DNA of 64,000 nucleotides from Chanodichthys erythropterus (lineage: Eukaryota; Chordata; Actinopteri; Cypriniformes; Xenocyprididae): assembly GCF_024489055.1 (NCBI RefSeq), contig NC_090242.1:25811282-25875281 (forward strand), in the 5' to 3' direction. Numbering within the stretch: position 1 is the stretch's first letter; each line of letters begins with the position of its first letter. A program made the position numbers and the translations under genes. Of this stretch, positions 13,878 through 23,784 are shown in pieces. Under the pieces are notes generated by a model, which did no database searches, was not told the DNA's origin, and was given only the letters and a program-made list of their open reading frames with translations.

Positions 13878-14772
13878 AGGGATAGTTCAACCAAAAAATG
13901 AAAATTTTGTCATCATTTACACGCCCTTAAGTTGTTCCAAACTGGTATGAGTTTCTTATGGAAGAGGATTAGGGCCAAGCAATAATAAAAAAATAAAACC
14001 ATCTTGAGATTAAACTCATTAAATTTCGAAAAAAAACTCGTTAAATTTTGAGAAAAAAGTCGTTAAATTACGACAGCAAATTTGTTAAATTATGAGAAAA
14101 ATGTTGTTAAATTTCGAGAAAAGTCAAGATAAAATGTTGAGAATAAACTTGTTAAATTACGAGAAAAAAACTCATTAAATGTCGAGAAAAAAGTTGAGAT
14201 AAAATGTTGAGAATAAAGTCATTAAATTATGAGTTTTTTAAACTCTTATGAGTTTTTTCTCATAATTTAACGAATTTGTTCTCGTAATTTAACGAGTTTT
14301 TTCTCGTAATTTAATGACTTTATTCTCAACATTTTATCTAGACTTTTTTCTCGAAATTTAACAAAATTTTTCTCGTAATTTAATGAGTTTATTCTCAACA
14401 TTTTATTTAGACTTTTTTCTCAAAATTTAACGAGTTTTTTCTCGAAATTTATCAACTTTAATCTCGAGATGGTTTTAATTTTTTATTATTGCTTGGCCCT
14501 AATCCTCTTCCGTAGTTTCTTTCTTCTGTTGAACACAAAAGATCTTTTAAAGAATGTTGCTAATCAAACAGTTGACTGACTTCCATAGTAGGAAAAAAAA
14601 TACTATGTCAATGTATAAAAGTCAATGGCGGCCATCAACTGTTTGATTAACATTCTTTAAAATATCTTCTTTTGTATTCAACAGCAGAAAGAAACTCATA
14701 CAGGTTTGGAACTACTTGAGGGTGAGTAAGTAATGACAAAATTGTCATTTTTTGGGTGAAATATCCCTTTAA
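13874..14772. repeat. Family 1 foldback MITE carrying a nested palindrome
   Basis: Left end TTAAAGGGATAGTTCAACC and right end TTGGGTGAAATATCCCTTTAA. The arms match in inverted orientation (GTTGTTCCAAAC against GTTTGGAACTAC), but the middle is split by the separate palindromic element at 13960-14511. Confidence 0.88.
13960..14511. repeat. Long AT-rich palindrome built of CTCGTTAAAT units
   Basis: Outer ends GGAAGAGGATTAGGGCC and GGCCCTAATCCTCTTCC are exact inverted copies. Inside, words such as AACTCGTTAAATTACGAGAA recur many times in one orientation on the left half and inverted on the right half, meeting near 14235-14245. It sits inside the MITE at 13874-14772. Confidence 0.85.
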
Positions 14773-15253
14773 GTTGAATAAAACAAAGTGCAAAAAACAG
14801 CACACTACTGTCCAAAAGAGAGGAAAAACATGCTAAAATCAGCCTGAGGTTTCATACGCAGCATGTAAACACTATGGGAGAGAAATAAACCTGCTCAATG
14901 TAGAGGGGAAAAAAATAAATTTACATTTCTATGTAGACGCTCTTGAGTATAATTTTTTGGATCTCAAGTCAATGCATGTGGAGACTGAGGGTTTCCCTAC
15001 ATATCACAGCATACTGGCATATCACATTCTATGTATATCTGAAACAGGTGGGCTGCCTCTGTAGTGAGAGTAGGAGAGCGTTTCCATGAGAACTGTGACT
15101 GCTAAGTATTCACAGCCAGTATGAAAACTATGTGGCGCTTACTACTAGTTATGCGGGGCCAGTACAAAACATTTCAGAGAAAATGGTAGCTACATACGCA
15201 GAGGATAATAACTCAACAGACCTATTTTAGTACAAGAGTAAATTCAATCTTAC
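14773..15253. other. Non-coding region
   Basis: No gene or repeat family recognised. If the two non-coding exons to the right are real, this is intron sequence of a minus-strand gene. Confidence 0.5.
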
Positions 15254-15345
15254 CTGCTCTGACAGAAAGACGTACGTTAACAGAGGTTCATTTTGTTGGG
15301 TAGCTCTTGTATAGGCAGTGCGAAAAATAACAAGCAAGTTCGTAC
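15254..15345 (-). other. Putative non-coding 5' UTR exon of a leftward gene
   Basis: On the minus strand the sequence reads ATTGTTTCAG, then 92 nt, then GAGCAG followed by GTAAGA, a good acceptor and a consensus donor. The only ATG in it opens a four-codon ORF ending in TAA, so the exon would be untranslated. No coding exon to continue it was found in 1-15253, so the gene identity is unknown. Splice sites seen; exon status inferred. Confidence 0.45.
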
Positions 15346-15592
15346 CTGAAACAATAATGTAGTCTTGAATAAATATATATTTGAACGTGGGTTTTTCGTT
15401 TCATAGAATCGTCTATTTCATTCTGACATCAAGTAACCTGAAAACATGGAGGGTGCAGTCTATTACTCATTTGTTGCAATCAGTTCGCTTTCTTTGTGTA
15501 TATTAAACCTACCGTCAGGTTTCTAACAGCAAGTAATAGCCTACTGTATTAGTAGCACTGTAATGTGGTGTGGTGAGTAAATTCGTACTTAC

Positions 15593-15800
15593 AAAGACGG
15601 TGTGTGGATTCCGGTGGACACTGGCTGTTGACTTGCTGTAGTTCGGTTTAATTCACAGTGAATGAGCTCGGTGCGCGCGGCTCATGTCTCCACGGAGCAG
15701 CGGTGATGCGCGCGAGCTGTACAGCGGTGCAGTTCTTGATCTGACAGTTCAAACAATACAAACAACTAACACAAATCCAATCAAGTTGTAGACTCGAGGC
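15593..15800 (-). other. Putative first (5' UTR) exon of the same leftward gene
   Basis: On the minus strand a donor CTTT|GTAAGTACG ends this exon at 15593. The exon is GC-rich with clustered CpGs (GCGCGC at 15674-15679 and 15708-15713) as in a promoter-proximal first exon. The right boundary, i.e. the transcription start, is only a guess. Confidence 0.4.
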
Positions 15801-16400
15801 GAGACTGATTTTTAAGAAAATCTCGCGGCGAGACAAAAGAGCGTCTTACGTTCAAGATGAGACGTGAACGAAAACGCGATTCGAATTAAAAAGTGGTCGA
15901 CGAAAGATCTTCGAGATGTTTGGTAACACCAACTGCAGCCCATTCACATAATTCCGAACACTAGAGAAAAGATAAAATGCCTGATTCCAGCAATGGCATT
16001 TTAAGGAGGGAAATATGCTTTCTGTGAAAAGCGAAGACTATATTATACACTGGGGGGATAGATAGAGAGAGAAAAGAATGAAGAATGATCAGAGCCGCAC
16101 ATGGACGTGTGGCGCCAGAGGGAGTGAATGAGAAGATGTTAACTATACGCTCGCATCAGCATCAGCCAGCCTCGCCATGAGGAAGGAGGAGACGGGCGGA
16201 GTTTGTTGGAAAAGGTAATATGGAAATGAACACTCTGTTTTCTTTTTGGCGAATGGTTTCTGCAGAAAGCTGAGACGGTACGAAAAGCGGCATTTTTTCA
16301 GCAGCGTGGACTGCAGAAAGGGGAGGCGACATTTTCCTATATTATAGCACGTGCAGGTTTGCCGGAGTGTCGCTGGCAGGCATGGCGAGCCAACACCGGA
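15640..16400. promoter_or_regulatory. CpG-rich promoter-like patch
   Basis: Much richer in CpG and GC than the flanking DNA and repeat-free. It lies directly upstream of the minus-strand exons at 15593 and 15345. On the plus strand it also holds an ATG at 16177 followed after 13 codons by a GTAATA donor-like site, so it may be bidirectional. The likely role is a promoter; the gene is unidentified. Confidence 0.45.
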
Positions 16401-16769
16401 CGGTAATTCATCAAATTGGCACTGATGTAGCAGTCATATTAGAAATGCTAATTATCTTGGCTAGAGTGTAAAAGCACGTGCACATCAAAGGAGCTAAATT
16501 AATTTTGTACCATCAACTCTGACCCCTCTACTGGTGACAATGATTCAATTATGACACTTAGCGACCTTTAACTATTGTGGTTCAAAGGTGAACAGCTGTA
16601 TCATTGAATCGCGTCAGGTATAATAAAAAGTTAGCCTATAGTACATTTTCTCAAGGTTATTTTCACTTCATAATGTTTTATGCAAAATATCCTCCTCTAT
16701 TATAGATTAAAGAATGATTCGAAGAACTCTACTGTACCTAAATTGCCCTGCTGTGAGAAAAAAATCATC

Positions 16770-17555
16770 TTAAAGGGTTAGTTCAACCAAAAATTAAATT
16801 TCTGTCATTAATTACTCAACGATCATGTCGTTCCACACCCGTAAGACCTTCGTTCATCTTAAGAACACAAATTAAGATATTTTTGATGAAATCCGAGATG
16901 ACTCGTCCATAGACAGCACCGCCACTGTCAAGGTCCAGGAAGGTAGTAAAGACATTGTTAAAACAATTGACGTGTCTGCAGTGGTTCAACCTTAATTTTA
17001 TGAATACTTTTTGTGTGCAAAAACTAAACAAAAATAGTGACTTTATTCAACAATATCTTCTGTGTCATTCTCATACGCTGTTTACGTTCAGCACTTCCAG
17101 GTTCTACGTCAGAACGCAGACTCATTATCGACGACGCGGTTCACGTGAGCAGCACGACGCATGCCGGCCGGGCCAATAATAACGAGTCTGCGTTCTGAGG
17201 AACCTGGAAGCGCTGAACGTAAACAGCGTATGAGAATGACACAGAAGATATTGTTGAATAAAGTCATTATTTTTGTTTTGTTTTTGTTCACAAAAAGTAT
17301 TCTCGTCACTTCTTAACATTAAGATCGAACCACTGCAGTCACGTCGACTTTTTTAACAATGTCTTTAGTACCTTTCTGGACCTTGAAAGTGGTGGTTATA
17401 TTGCCGTCTATGAACGAGTCATATACCTCTCGGTTTTCATCAAAAATATCTTAATTTGTGTTCGGAAGATTATCGGAGGTCTTACGGGTGTGGAACGACA
17501 TGAGGGTGGGTAATTAATGACAGAATTTTCATTTTTTGGTGAACTAACCCTTCAA
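16770..17555. repeat. TTAA-flanked foldback MITE (family 1)
   Basis: Left end TTAAAGGGTTAGTTCAACC; right end GGTGAACTAACCCTTCAA, where the TTAA has one extra base. The arms mirror each other over more than 300 bp around a centre near 17140. Confidence 0.9.
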
Positions 17556-17697
17556 ACCAGCCTAAACTGGTTTGCTGTTCTTAGATGGTCTCTAAATCAC
17601 CCTGTGTTGGCTGGTTTTAGAACTTTTAAGCCACCCTTAAACCAGCTTGGTCAGGTTTGGAGAACATCTCAAACCAGCTAAGGCCAGCAAACCTGGT
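17556..17697. repeat. Small AACCAGC foldback between two MITEs
   Basis: The left half CAGCCTAAACTGGTTTGCTG is mirrored by CCAGCAAACCTGGTTTA at the right end, and AACCAGC words recur. It fills the gap between two family 1 elements. Confidence 0.7.
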
Positions 17698-18616
17698 TTA
17701 AAGGGTTAGTTCACCCAAAAATGAAAATTATGTCATTAATGACTCAATCCCTCATGTCGTTCCAAACCCGTAAGACCTCCGTTCATCTTCGGAACACAAA
17801 TTAAGATATTTTAGATTTAGTCCGAGAGCTTTCTGTCCCTCCATTGAAAGTGTAGGTACGGTAGAGTGTCCATGTCCAGAAAGGTAATAAAAACATCATC
17901 AAAGTAGTCCATGTGACATCAGTGGGTTAGTTAGAAGTTTTTGAAGCATCGAAAATACATTTTGGTCCAAAAATAACAAAAACTACGACTTTATTCAGAA
18001 TTGTATTTTCTTCTGGAATCCTTTCCATTGAATTGATTCCATTGAATCCTTTCATCTTTCGGCGTTGGTAATGCACTTTTACGTCGTTGTTTTTGGCGAT
18101 TAGGACATCCGTGACATGCACACTTACGCACCATTTTAAAAAATATAGCAAAACCAAAATACAAACAATGTAGAATAGCTTGAATACAGCGTGCGTCACC
18201 CTCAGACTGTAAACGAAGCTCGGCGCACCGGATAACACGTCAGCAGCGTCTTATGTCAGCAGCGTCACTGCAGAGTCGTGAACCCGGATTGACAACTGAC
18301 CTGGAAAAGAATACAATGCTGAATAAAGTTGTAGTTTTTGTTATTTTTGGACCAAAATGTATTTTCGTTGTTCAAAAACTTCTAACTAACCCACTGATGT
18401 CACATGGACTACTTTGATGATGTTTTTATTACCTTTCTGGACATAGACAGTCTACCGTACATACACTTTCAATGGAGGGACAGAAAGCTCTCGGACTAAA
18501 TGTAAAATATCTTAAACTGTGTTCCGAAGATGAACGGAGGTCTTACGGGTTTGGAACGACATGAGGGTGAGTCATTAATGACATCATTTTCATTTTTGGG
18601 TGAACTAACCCTTTAA
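17698..18616. repeat. TTAA-flanked foldback MITE (family 1)
   Basis: Left end TTAAAGGGTTAGTTCACCC; right end GGGTGAACTAACCCTTTAA. The long arms are near-perfect inverted copies (CAAAGTAGTCCATGTGACAT against the inverted ATGTCACATGGACTACTTTG). No transposase ORF. Confidence 0.92.
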
Positions 18617-19560
18617 GATGTTGCTTTTGTATTGTATTATTTTTTGCAGCAGCAATGTCACAGCAATGAAATTTTTTTTTATAATAACAGTATAAACAAT
18701 AAAATAAACAGTAGTAGGACCCTTTATTTATACTCTGCTGTAACCAAACGTGTGTCTCCATGATGCTGTCAAAGAGGAATTCTGTTTGCTATCTAAATTT
18801 TTAACCAGCTCTAATACATTATCTGTCTTTTTTTTTTTTTAAGTTAAGTGCAATGTTGGATACCCAAAATTCAGTTGGTGCAGCTACATAACATTACATA
18901 TTGAGTTTTTACACATTTTTTTTATGTATTTATGTGTTAAAATGAAAAAGAGGAACTGGATATATACAGCAAGCACAGACATTCTGCAGTGTAGACCTAG
19001 CAAAAATTACATAAAAATATCTATATGCAGCAATCTACACAGTAAAAGGTCCTATTAACCTATATATATTTCTGTGTTCTGCAGACATGAGTCATAAGCA
19101 AAGAAATGACCAACTTCTTCTAATGACTCAACAACACAGATCTCTCCTGCCATCTACAGTTCGAACTGAGAAAATGCACATTATATGACCACAGTTCTTG
19201 AACAGAAATAGCTAAATATGTTTTCTTGGCTGTGAATTTTATTGGCATTAAATCAGTATACTCTACAGCAAACCATTCAAGGTAAGGCCAATTATAGATA
19301 CGTGAAAAACTCTCCATAATAAATGAATCATAGCTGAGCAATGCATAAACCCCTTGTGACTGATATTGCACGACCAAAATCACTCTGTTTTGAACTCCAC
19401 TCAATGCAAACGGTGCATTTCTTTTGCAAATTCTTTTGCAAACAGCGTCCTCGGAAAGCGCACGATGTAAATCTTCCCACGCCTCCGCGAGACTGAGGTC
19501 CGTACGAGGTAAACAAGTCACGGGGCAGCAAAGGCTCGAGAAACCCTATCGCAACAGTGA
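18617..19560. other. Non-coding region upstream of bad
   Basis: AT-rich, with a poly-T tract near 18830. The last 150 bp become CpG-rich towards the bad promoter. No gene recognised. Confidence 0.5.
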
Positions 19561-19700
19561 CGTTGCATCAGAAAGCGCCAAAAACACCCTAGCAGCGGGC
19601 TGTGATTGGCTGATAGAACAAGCCGAGCGCCGTTTGATTGGCTGAGAGCGGAGCACTACTGTAAAAGACGACGGACAACAACAATATTCGAGCCGAAATG
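19560..19700 (+). promoter_or_regulatory. bad promoter with two inverted CCAAT boxes
   Basis: Two copies of GATTGGCTGA (inverted CCAAT) lie about 32 bp apart at 19604-19613 and 19636-19645, within a CpG-rich stretch 20-100 bp before the presumed first exon of bad. This spacing is typical of NF-Y-bound TATA-less promoters. The sites are seen; the promoter role is inferred from position. Confidence 0.6.
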
Positions 19701-20084
19701 AGATCATACACTGACTGTAGAGATAACAACAACCGGACTGGAAATTTGGCACACTACCGCTCGCGGCGAGAAGACAATCACTCCGACTAAATGTCACGAA
19801 AAGCGGGATCTTTTTTTCATTATTTTTGGCCGACTACGTTTTCAGATGAGCGTGGCTCAACCTTAGAAATATGAAACTTATATAACTTAAGTAGCAATTG
19901 CAGTTATTGTTGTTGTTTGGGTGTGTCACATGCCATGAGGCAATCAATATACGTTAAGAACTGGAGAAGCTACTCGTAATCGTACAGGAGATAAGAAGGA
20001 AAACATCTAGTGTTACTACCAACTGAGTTCCGGAGAGACGAACACATTCAGATCTTTTGTCCTGGAATTCATCCAGATCCACAG
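19700..20084 (+). other. bad: Probable non-coding first exon of bad
   Basis: A donor CACAG|GTATGT ends an exon at 20084, and an acceptor TTCACCAG precedes the ATG-bearing exon about ten bases before 20243. The transcription start is estimated from the CCAAT boxes. If the start is correct, the exon contains a 27-codon upstream ORF starting at 19791. Confidence 0.5.
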
Positions 20085-20242
20085 GTATGTGTTTAGGAAA
20101 ACCAGTGAATGTTAAACTTCCTGTTAAGAAATTAATCACTGAAAACCTTGTGTGTTCTTTATGTAATACAATAGGTCATAATTTTTCTTAACACCTTGAA
20201 ATTTTAATATTAATATCCTACTACTGTTCACCAGCTCTCACA

Positions 20243-20375
20243 ATGGATAACACGTTGCATGACCATCAAGATGATTCCACCGCCTTGGATGGCAAAAAGA
20301 CATCACATCTGGAAGAGACAATCAAGAACCATGGGCAACATCAGGATCAAACCTTGCCAAACATTTCTCCTCAAA
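20243..20375 (+). CDS. bad: bad coding exon 1
   Basis: 133 nt; begins MDNTLHDHQDD and ends in SPQ plus one base, followed by the donor A|GTGAGA. Rich in Asp, His and Gln; no domain. Confidence 0.85.
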
Positions 20376-20888
20376 GTGAGAACTTCAGACAACCACATTC
20401 ACAGTATTAGGAAATATATAAGTTGACCTAAATTTAACAAAAAAAATTCTCTTACCATGTGATCACATGCTTTTGCAGGGCGTGTGCGGCTCTATTCAGA
20501 GTCTCAGGTGTATACGGTCAGCCGCTGGCAGGACGCTGAGCCCCAGGATGGAGCATCGGCGGAGGAGAACGGAGGAGCGGGAGATGGACTTCCATTCAGA
20601 GGTCGTTCTCAATCCGCTCCTGCTGCGCTTTGGAAAGCAAAGAAGTACGGGCGGCAGCTGAGGAGAATGAGCGATGAATTTGACACATGGCTTGACAAAG
20701 GGGTGAGCCAGCTATATGTTACACTAAATGCATTTCTATTTGATGGCTTGTGGTCTTAAATATGTGAAACCTTACATATTAAGTTTTTTTTTTTATATTG
20801 CTTCTAGGAGGTGAAAAGAGTGAAACAGACCTACAGAGGATGGTTCTCATTCCTCTGGGGTCCCAAAGAAGAGGAGGGCAGAGAATGA
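20243..20888 (+). CDS. bad: BH3-only protein BAD, three coding exons (145 aa)
   Basis: BAD binds Bcl-2/Bcl-xL at the outer mitochondrial membrane through its BH3 helix and so frees Bax/Bak to trigger apoptosis. Exons 20243-20375, 20479-20702 and 20808-20888 join in frame with GT-AG junctions to give 145 residues. Residues 95-119 read LWKAKKYGRQLRRMSDEF and onward, the diagnostic BAD BH3 with the LRRMSDEF core. Just before it, FRGRSQSAP (84-92) matches the survival-kinase/14-3-3 site around human Ser136, and the Ser in RRMSDEF (109) matches human Ser155. The C-terminus is Trp-rich (YRGWFSFLWG), as in mammalian BAD. The N-terminal 80 residues are poorly conserved, and I do not see a clear equivalent of the human Ser112 RSRHSS motif. 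The start codon is the first ATG after the acceptor. Teleosts have bada and badb copies; which one this is cannot be told here. Confidence 0.95.
20479..20702 (+). CDS. bad: bad coding exon 2 (14-3-3 site and BH3)
   Basis: 224 nt between the acceptor TTTTGCAG and the donor GGG|GTGAGC. It encodes the RGRSQSAP site and the whole BH3 segment. The frame is complete with the single base carried over from the previous exon. Confidence 0.95.
20808..20888 (+). CDS. bad: bad terminal coding exon
   Basis: 81 nt after the acceptor TTGCTTCTAG. It encodes EVKRVKQTYRGWFSFLWGPK followed by an acidic tail and TGA. The Trp-rich motif corresponds to the C-terminal membrane/lipid-contact helix region of BAD. 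Confidence 0.92.
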   Translation, partial: EVKRVKQTYRGWFSFLWGPKEEEGRE

Positions 20889-21910
20889 ATTTAACAATGC
20901 TTTACACACTATAAGAACAGTTACCAGAGAGCTGCTCTCAGATGAAGGCTGGTCTGATCACCATCATGGCCTTTTTGTAATCAATGTGCTCTAGCTACTG
21001 CAAAACCAATCTGACAATGGTAGAAGTGCTGTATCACGTTTTACCACTGCAATAACGTACGTTTAATTAAAGGAATTGTCAGTTTAACTTCAATTTGACA
21101 ATCTTAAAAGGGACAATCTCTCCTAAAATAGTACAATTCATTGGACAATCTTTCTATATTCTGATTTAAAAAATGAAACCTCTATTTAAAAACTATTTAT
21201 TGATATGTATTGTTCATATTTGGCAAAGAAATGTGTTCTATGATGTATTTTATAGATTGATATATAGATGTGCGTTTTTGTTGTACTAAAGGCTCGAGCG
21301 GTTGCTTGCAAAATGTAAATATATTTCAAGGACTGTGACACCAGATAAAGTTGTAAGGTTAGTGACGGTAACAATAATACGGGTAAAGTTATTTCAGTTA
21401 ATTTGTTGATATATGCTACATCTCAGGTTTGTTTGTTTGTTAATGCCAAACCATTGTGGTGAATAACTAGTAAGTAACTTTTTTATGCTGAAAATACTTG
21501 GATAGGTCACCAGGAAAACTGAACAATTATTTAATTGATACTTTCATAGCTTTGCAATTCATCACTGCCTTTCGTGTACATATTTCTTGATTGTATAGTT
21601 GTCTGTTTTCTCTGTTGATTTTTTTTTTTTGTTTTATATTCCATCTGCTGGTCTTGTATGTAAAACAACATTCAGTTTCTGCCAAACTTGAGGGGAAGCA
21701 AATATATGCAGATGGACAACAAGTGCTATTTCTGTACTATCAGTCTTGCTGTGCTTTATGTGCTCCATTCCTTTTTTAAGATCCTTGTACATATTTATAG
21801 CTGTTAACAGACTGAATAATGGATGAGCTGTTTAAATACTTTTTAAAACAATCAAGTTTTTATCTTTTTTCTATAATTTTGTGGTTGAAATAAATGATTT
21901 TCTGGCTAAA
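20889..21910 (+). other. bad: bad 3' UTR
   Basis: About 1 kb of AT-rich, repeat-free sequence from the bad stop codon to the first canonical polyadenylation signal at 21889-21894. No ORF with domain content. Confidence 0.6.
21889..21894 (+). terminator. bad: bad polyadenylation signal
   Basis: Canonical AATAAA followed within 30 bp by a T/G-containing stretch; it lies at the end of a roughly 1-kb repeat-free 3' UTR. Confidence 0.6.
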
Positions 21911-22284
21911 GGTAGTGTTATGTTTTTGGCCGTTTTAAACAAGTGTTACAAGTTGTAGAAATTTATTCTGAATTCATCTTGGTTTCATACAGTTTTGAAA
22001 AAAAATTCTGATATTTTATCATATTTTCTGATATTTAAAAGTCCAAATTTAAATAACTTGTTTGATGTAACCATTGAATAAAATGAACATATTTTCCTTA
22101 CATCTTGAATATATGTGACTGTACACATCTTAATGTAAAACTTTTTCAAATATCATGAATTCAAATTATTTTTTAGTGAGCCAAACCACATTATACAACC
22201 TGAACTAAGCTTTCATCACAGCAATAAGGTCAATAACATACAAATACATCCAGTTGTACAACCCTTACATTTTTGACTTTCAAT

Positions 22285-23612
22285 TTAAAGCTGCAGTCTG
22301 TAAGTTTTGCCTTCTGTGAAAAACCTACAATTGCAGTTAGTTGCAGAATTATCATCTTTATGTGCATTATGCATCGGCACGGTTCCTCAGCGCAGATGAA
22401 TCTAATGTTTGCTGTCAGTCACCACACCGAAGTGGATACTGTACTTTGGAATCACAGATTTTAGTCTTGGAAGTATGGCCAAAATAAGAATTTTCACCAA
22501 AAAATGTAACCTGAACAAAGTAAGTAACACATCTGCCACTTTTATTCTGACCAACTGAGAGAAAAAAAGCATTACAATAAATCGTGCTACCAATGGTGAT
22601 TAAAGGGTTAGTTCACCCAAAAATGAAACTTCTGTCATTTTTTACTCACCCTCATGTCGTTCCACACCCGTAATTCCTTCGTTCACCTTCGGAACACAAA
22701 TTAAGATATTTTTCATAAAATCTGATGGCGAAGTGAAAAGATTTGTAAAGCTTCAAAGCTTCATGAAGCAGTGTTTTGAAATCGCCCATCACTAGATATT
22801 GTCATAAAGTCGTTATTTTGTTTTTTGCCGCACAAAAAGTATTGTGGTTGCTTCATAACATTAATGTTGAACCACTGCAGTCACATGAACTGTTTTAAAT
22901 ATGTCTTTAGCTTTCTGGGCATTGAAAGTGTTAATTGTCTTGCTGGCGATGCAGGAGTCATTGGATTTTATGAAAAATATCTTAATTTGTGTTCCGAAGG
23001 TGAAGAAAGGTCTTACGGGTGTGGAACGACATGAGGGTGAGTAATTAATGACAGAAATTTCATTTTTGGGATAACTAACCCTTTAAATGTAATGATCACT
23101 TAGCTCATATCACATCAAACCATGCAAATTATTATTATTGTTATACTTAGTTCTCAAATTGTTAATGTTAACATCAGCATTGTGTGACTATGTGTATTTA
23201 GAGTGTATTAGCTTTACCTGTAGATTTCAATTTCTGTACAGTCTAATCCCTTACGTTAATTTGTCATATACAATCCACCATTAAAATGATATGTTTAATT
23301 ATTGCAGCTTCTGTGAGTAAAGGCAATAAATGATCAGTCACCTGCAGCATCCTCACACCATATAGCCTACTAGCTGGAACTCCTTCTTCATGTAAATAGA
23401 TGTGACGTAATGACACAAAGACAAACGGCCGCATGCTCGAATTTCCCGTGGAAACCTACCAGTACCACTCAAATTATAAAACATTATTACAAGCTTACTC
23501 TTATGAATTGGGCTAAGGTAAGGAGATCGTTTTGAACAATGGCTGGTTATGTACTTGCTCAAATTGATTCTGGATAGTTTTTACCAAAAAATGTTACAGA
23601 CTACAGCTTTAA
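22285..23612. repeat. AAAGCTGC inverted-repeat element, copy 2, interrupted
   Basis: The left end TTAAAGCTGCAGTCTGTAAG and right end TTACAGACTACAGCTTTAA match the 382-bp element at 2931-3312, but this copy spans 1328 bp. The excess is explained by the nested MITE at 22600-23086 and further inserted sequence up to about 23480. Confidence 0.85.
22600..23086. repeat. Family 1 MITE nested in the AAAGCTGC element
   Basis: Left end TTAAAGGGTTAGTTCACCC; right end GGGATAACTAACCCTTTAA. The arms are inverted, and host element sequence lies on both sides. Confidence 0.88.
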
Positions 23613-23728
23613 AGAAAAAAAAAGATTCAGAAATTAAAAACATGCTCATCATTGGTGTTCCCAAATCCAAGTCTTTTTTTGATCTGCTACAACATGCATC
23701 ACGCCATTGACTATTTACAATGATAATC

Positions 23729-23734
23729 TTTATT
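23729..23734 (-). terminator. Polyadenylation signal of the aldo-keto reductase gene
   Basis: TTTATT on the plus strand (AATAAA on minus), about 50 bases past the reductase stop codon. Confidence 0.65.
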
Positions 23735-23784
23735 GTTTAAATCATTTTGCACTGGTTTTAATAAAGAAATTGTCCAATCAGCAC

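Noticed and set aside
13486..13950. 154-codon plus-strand ORF
   Set aside because: It runs through two MITE arms, including their terminal repeats, and is not a gene.
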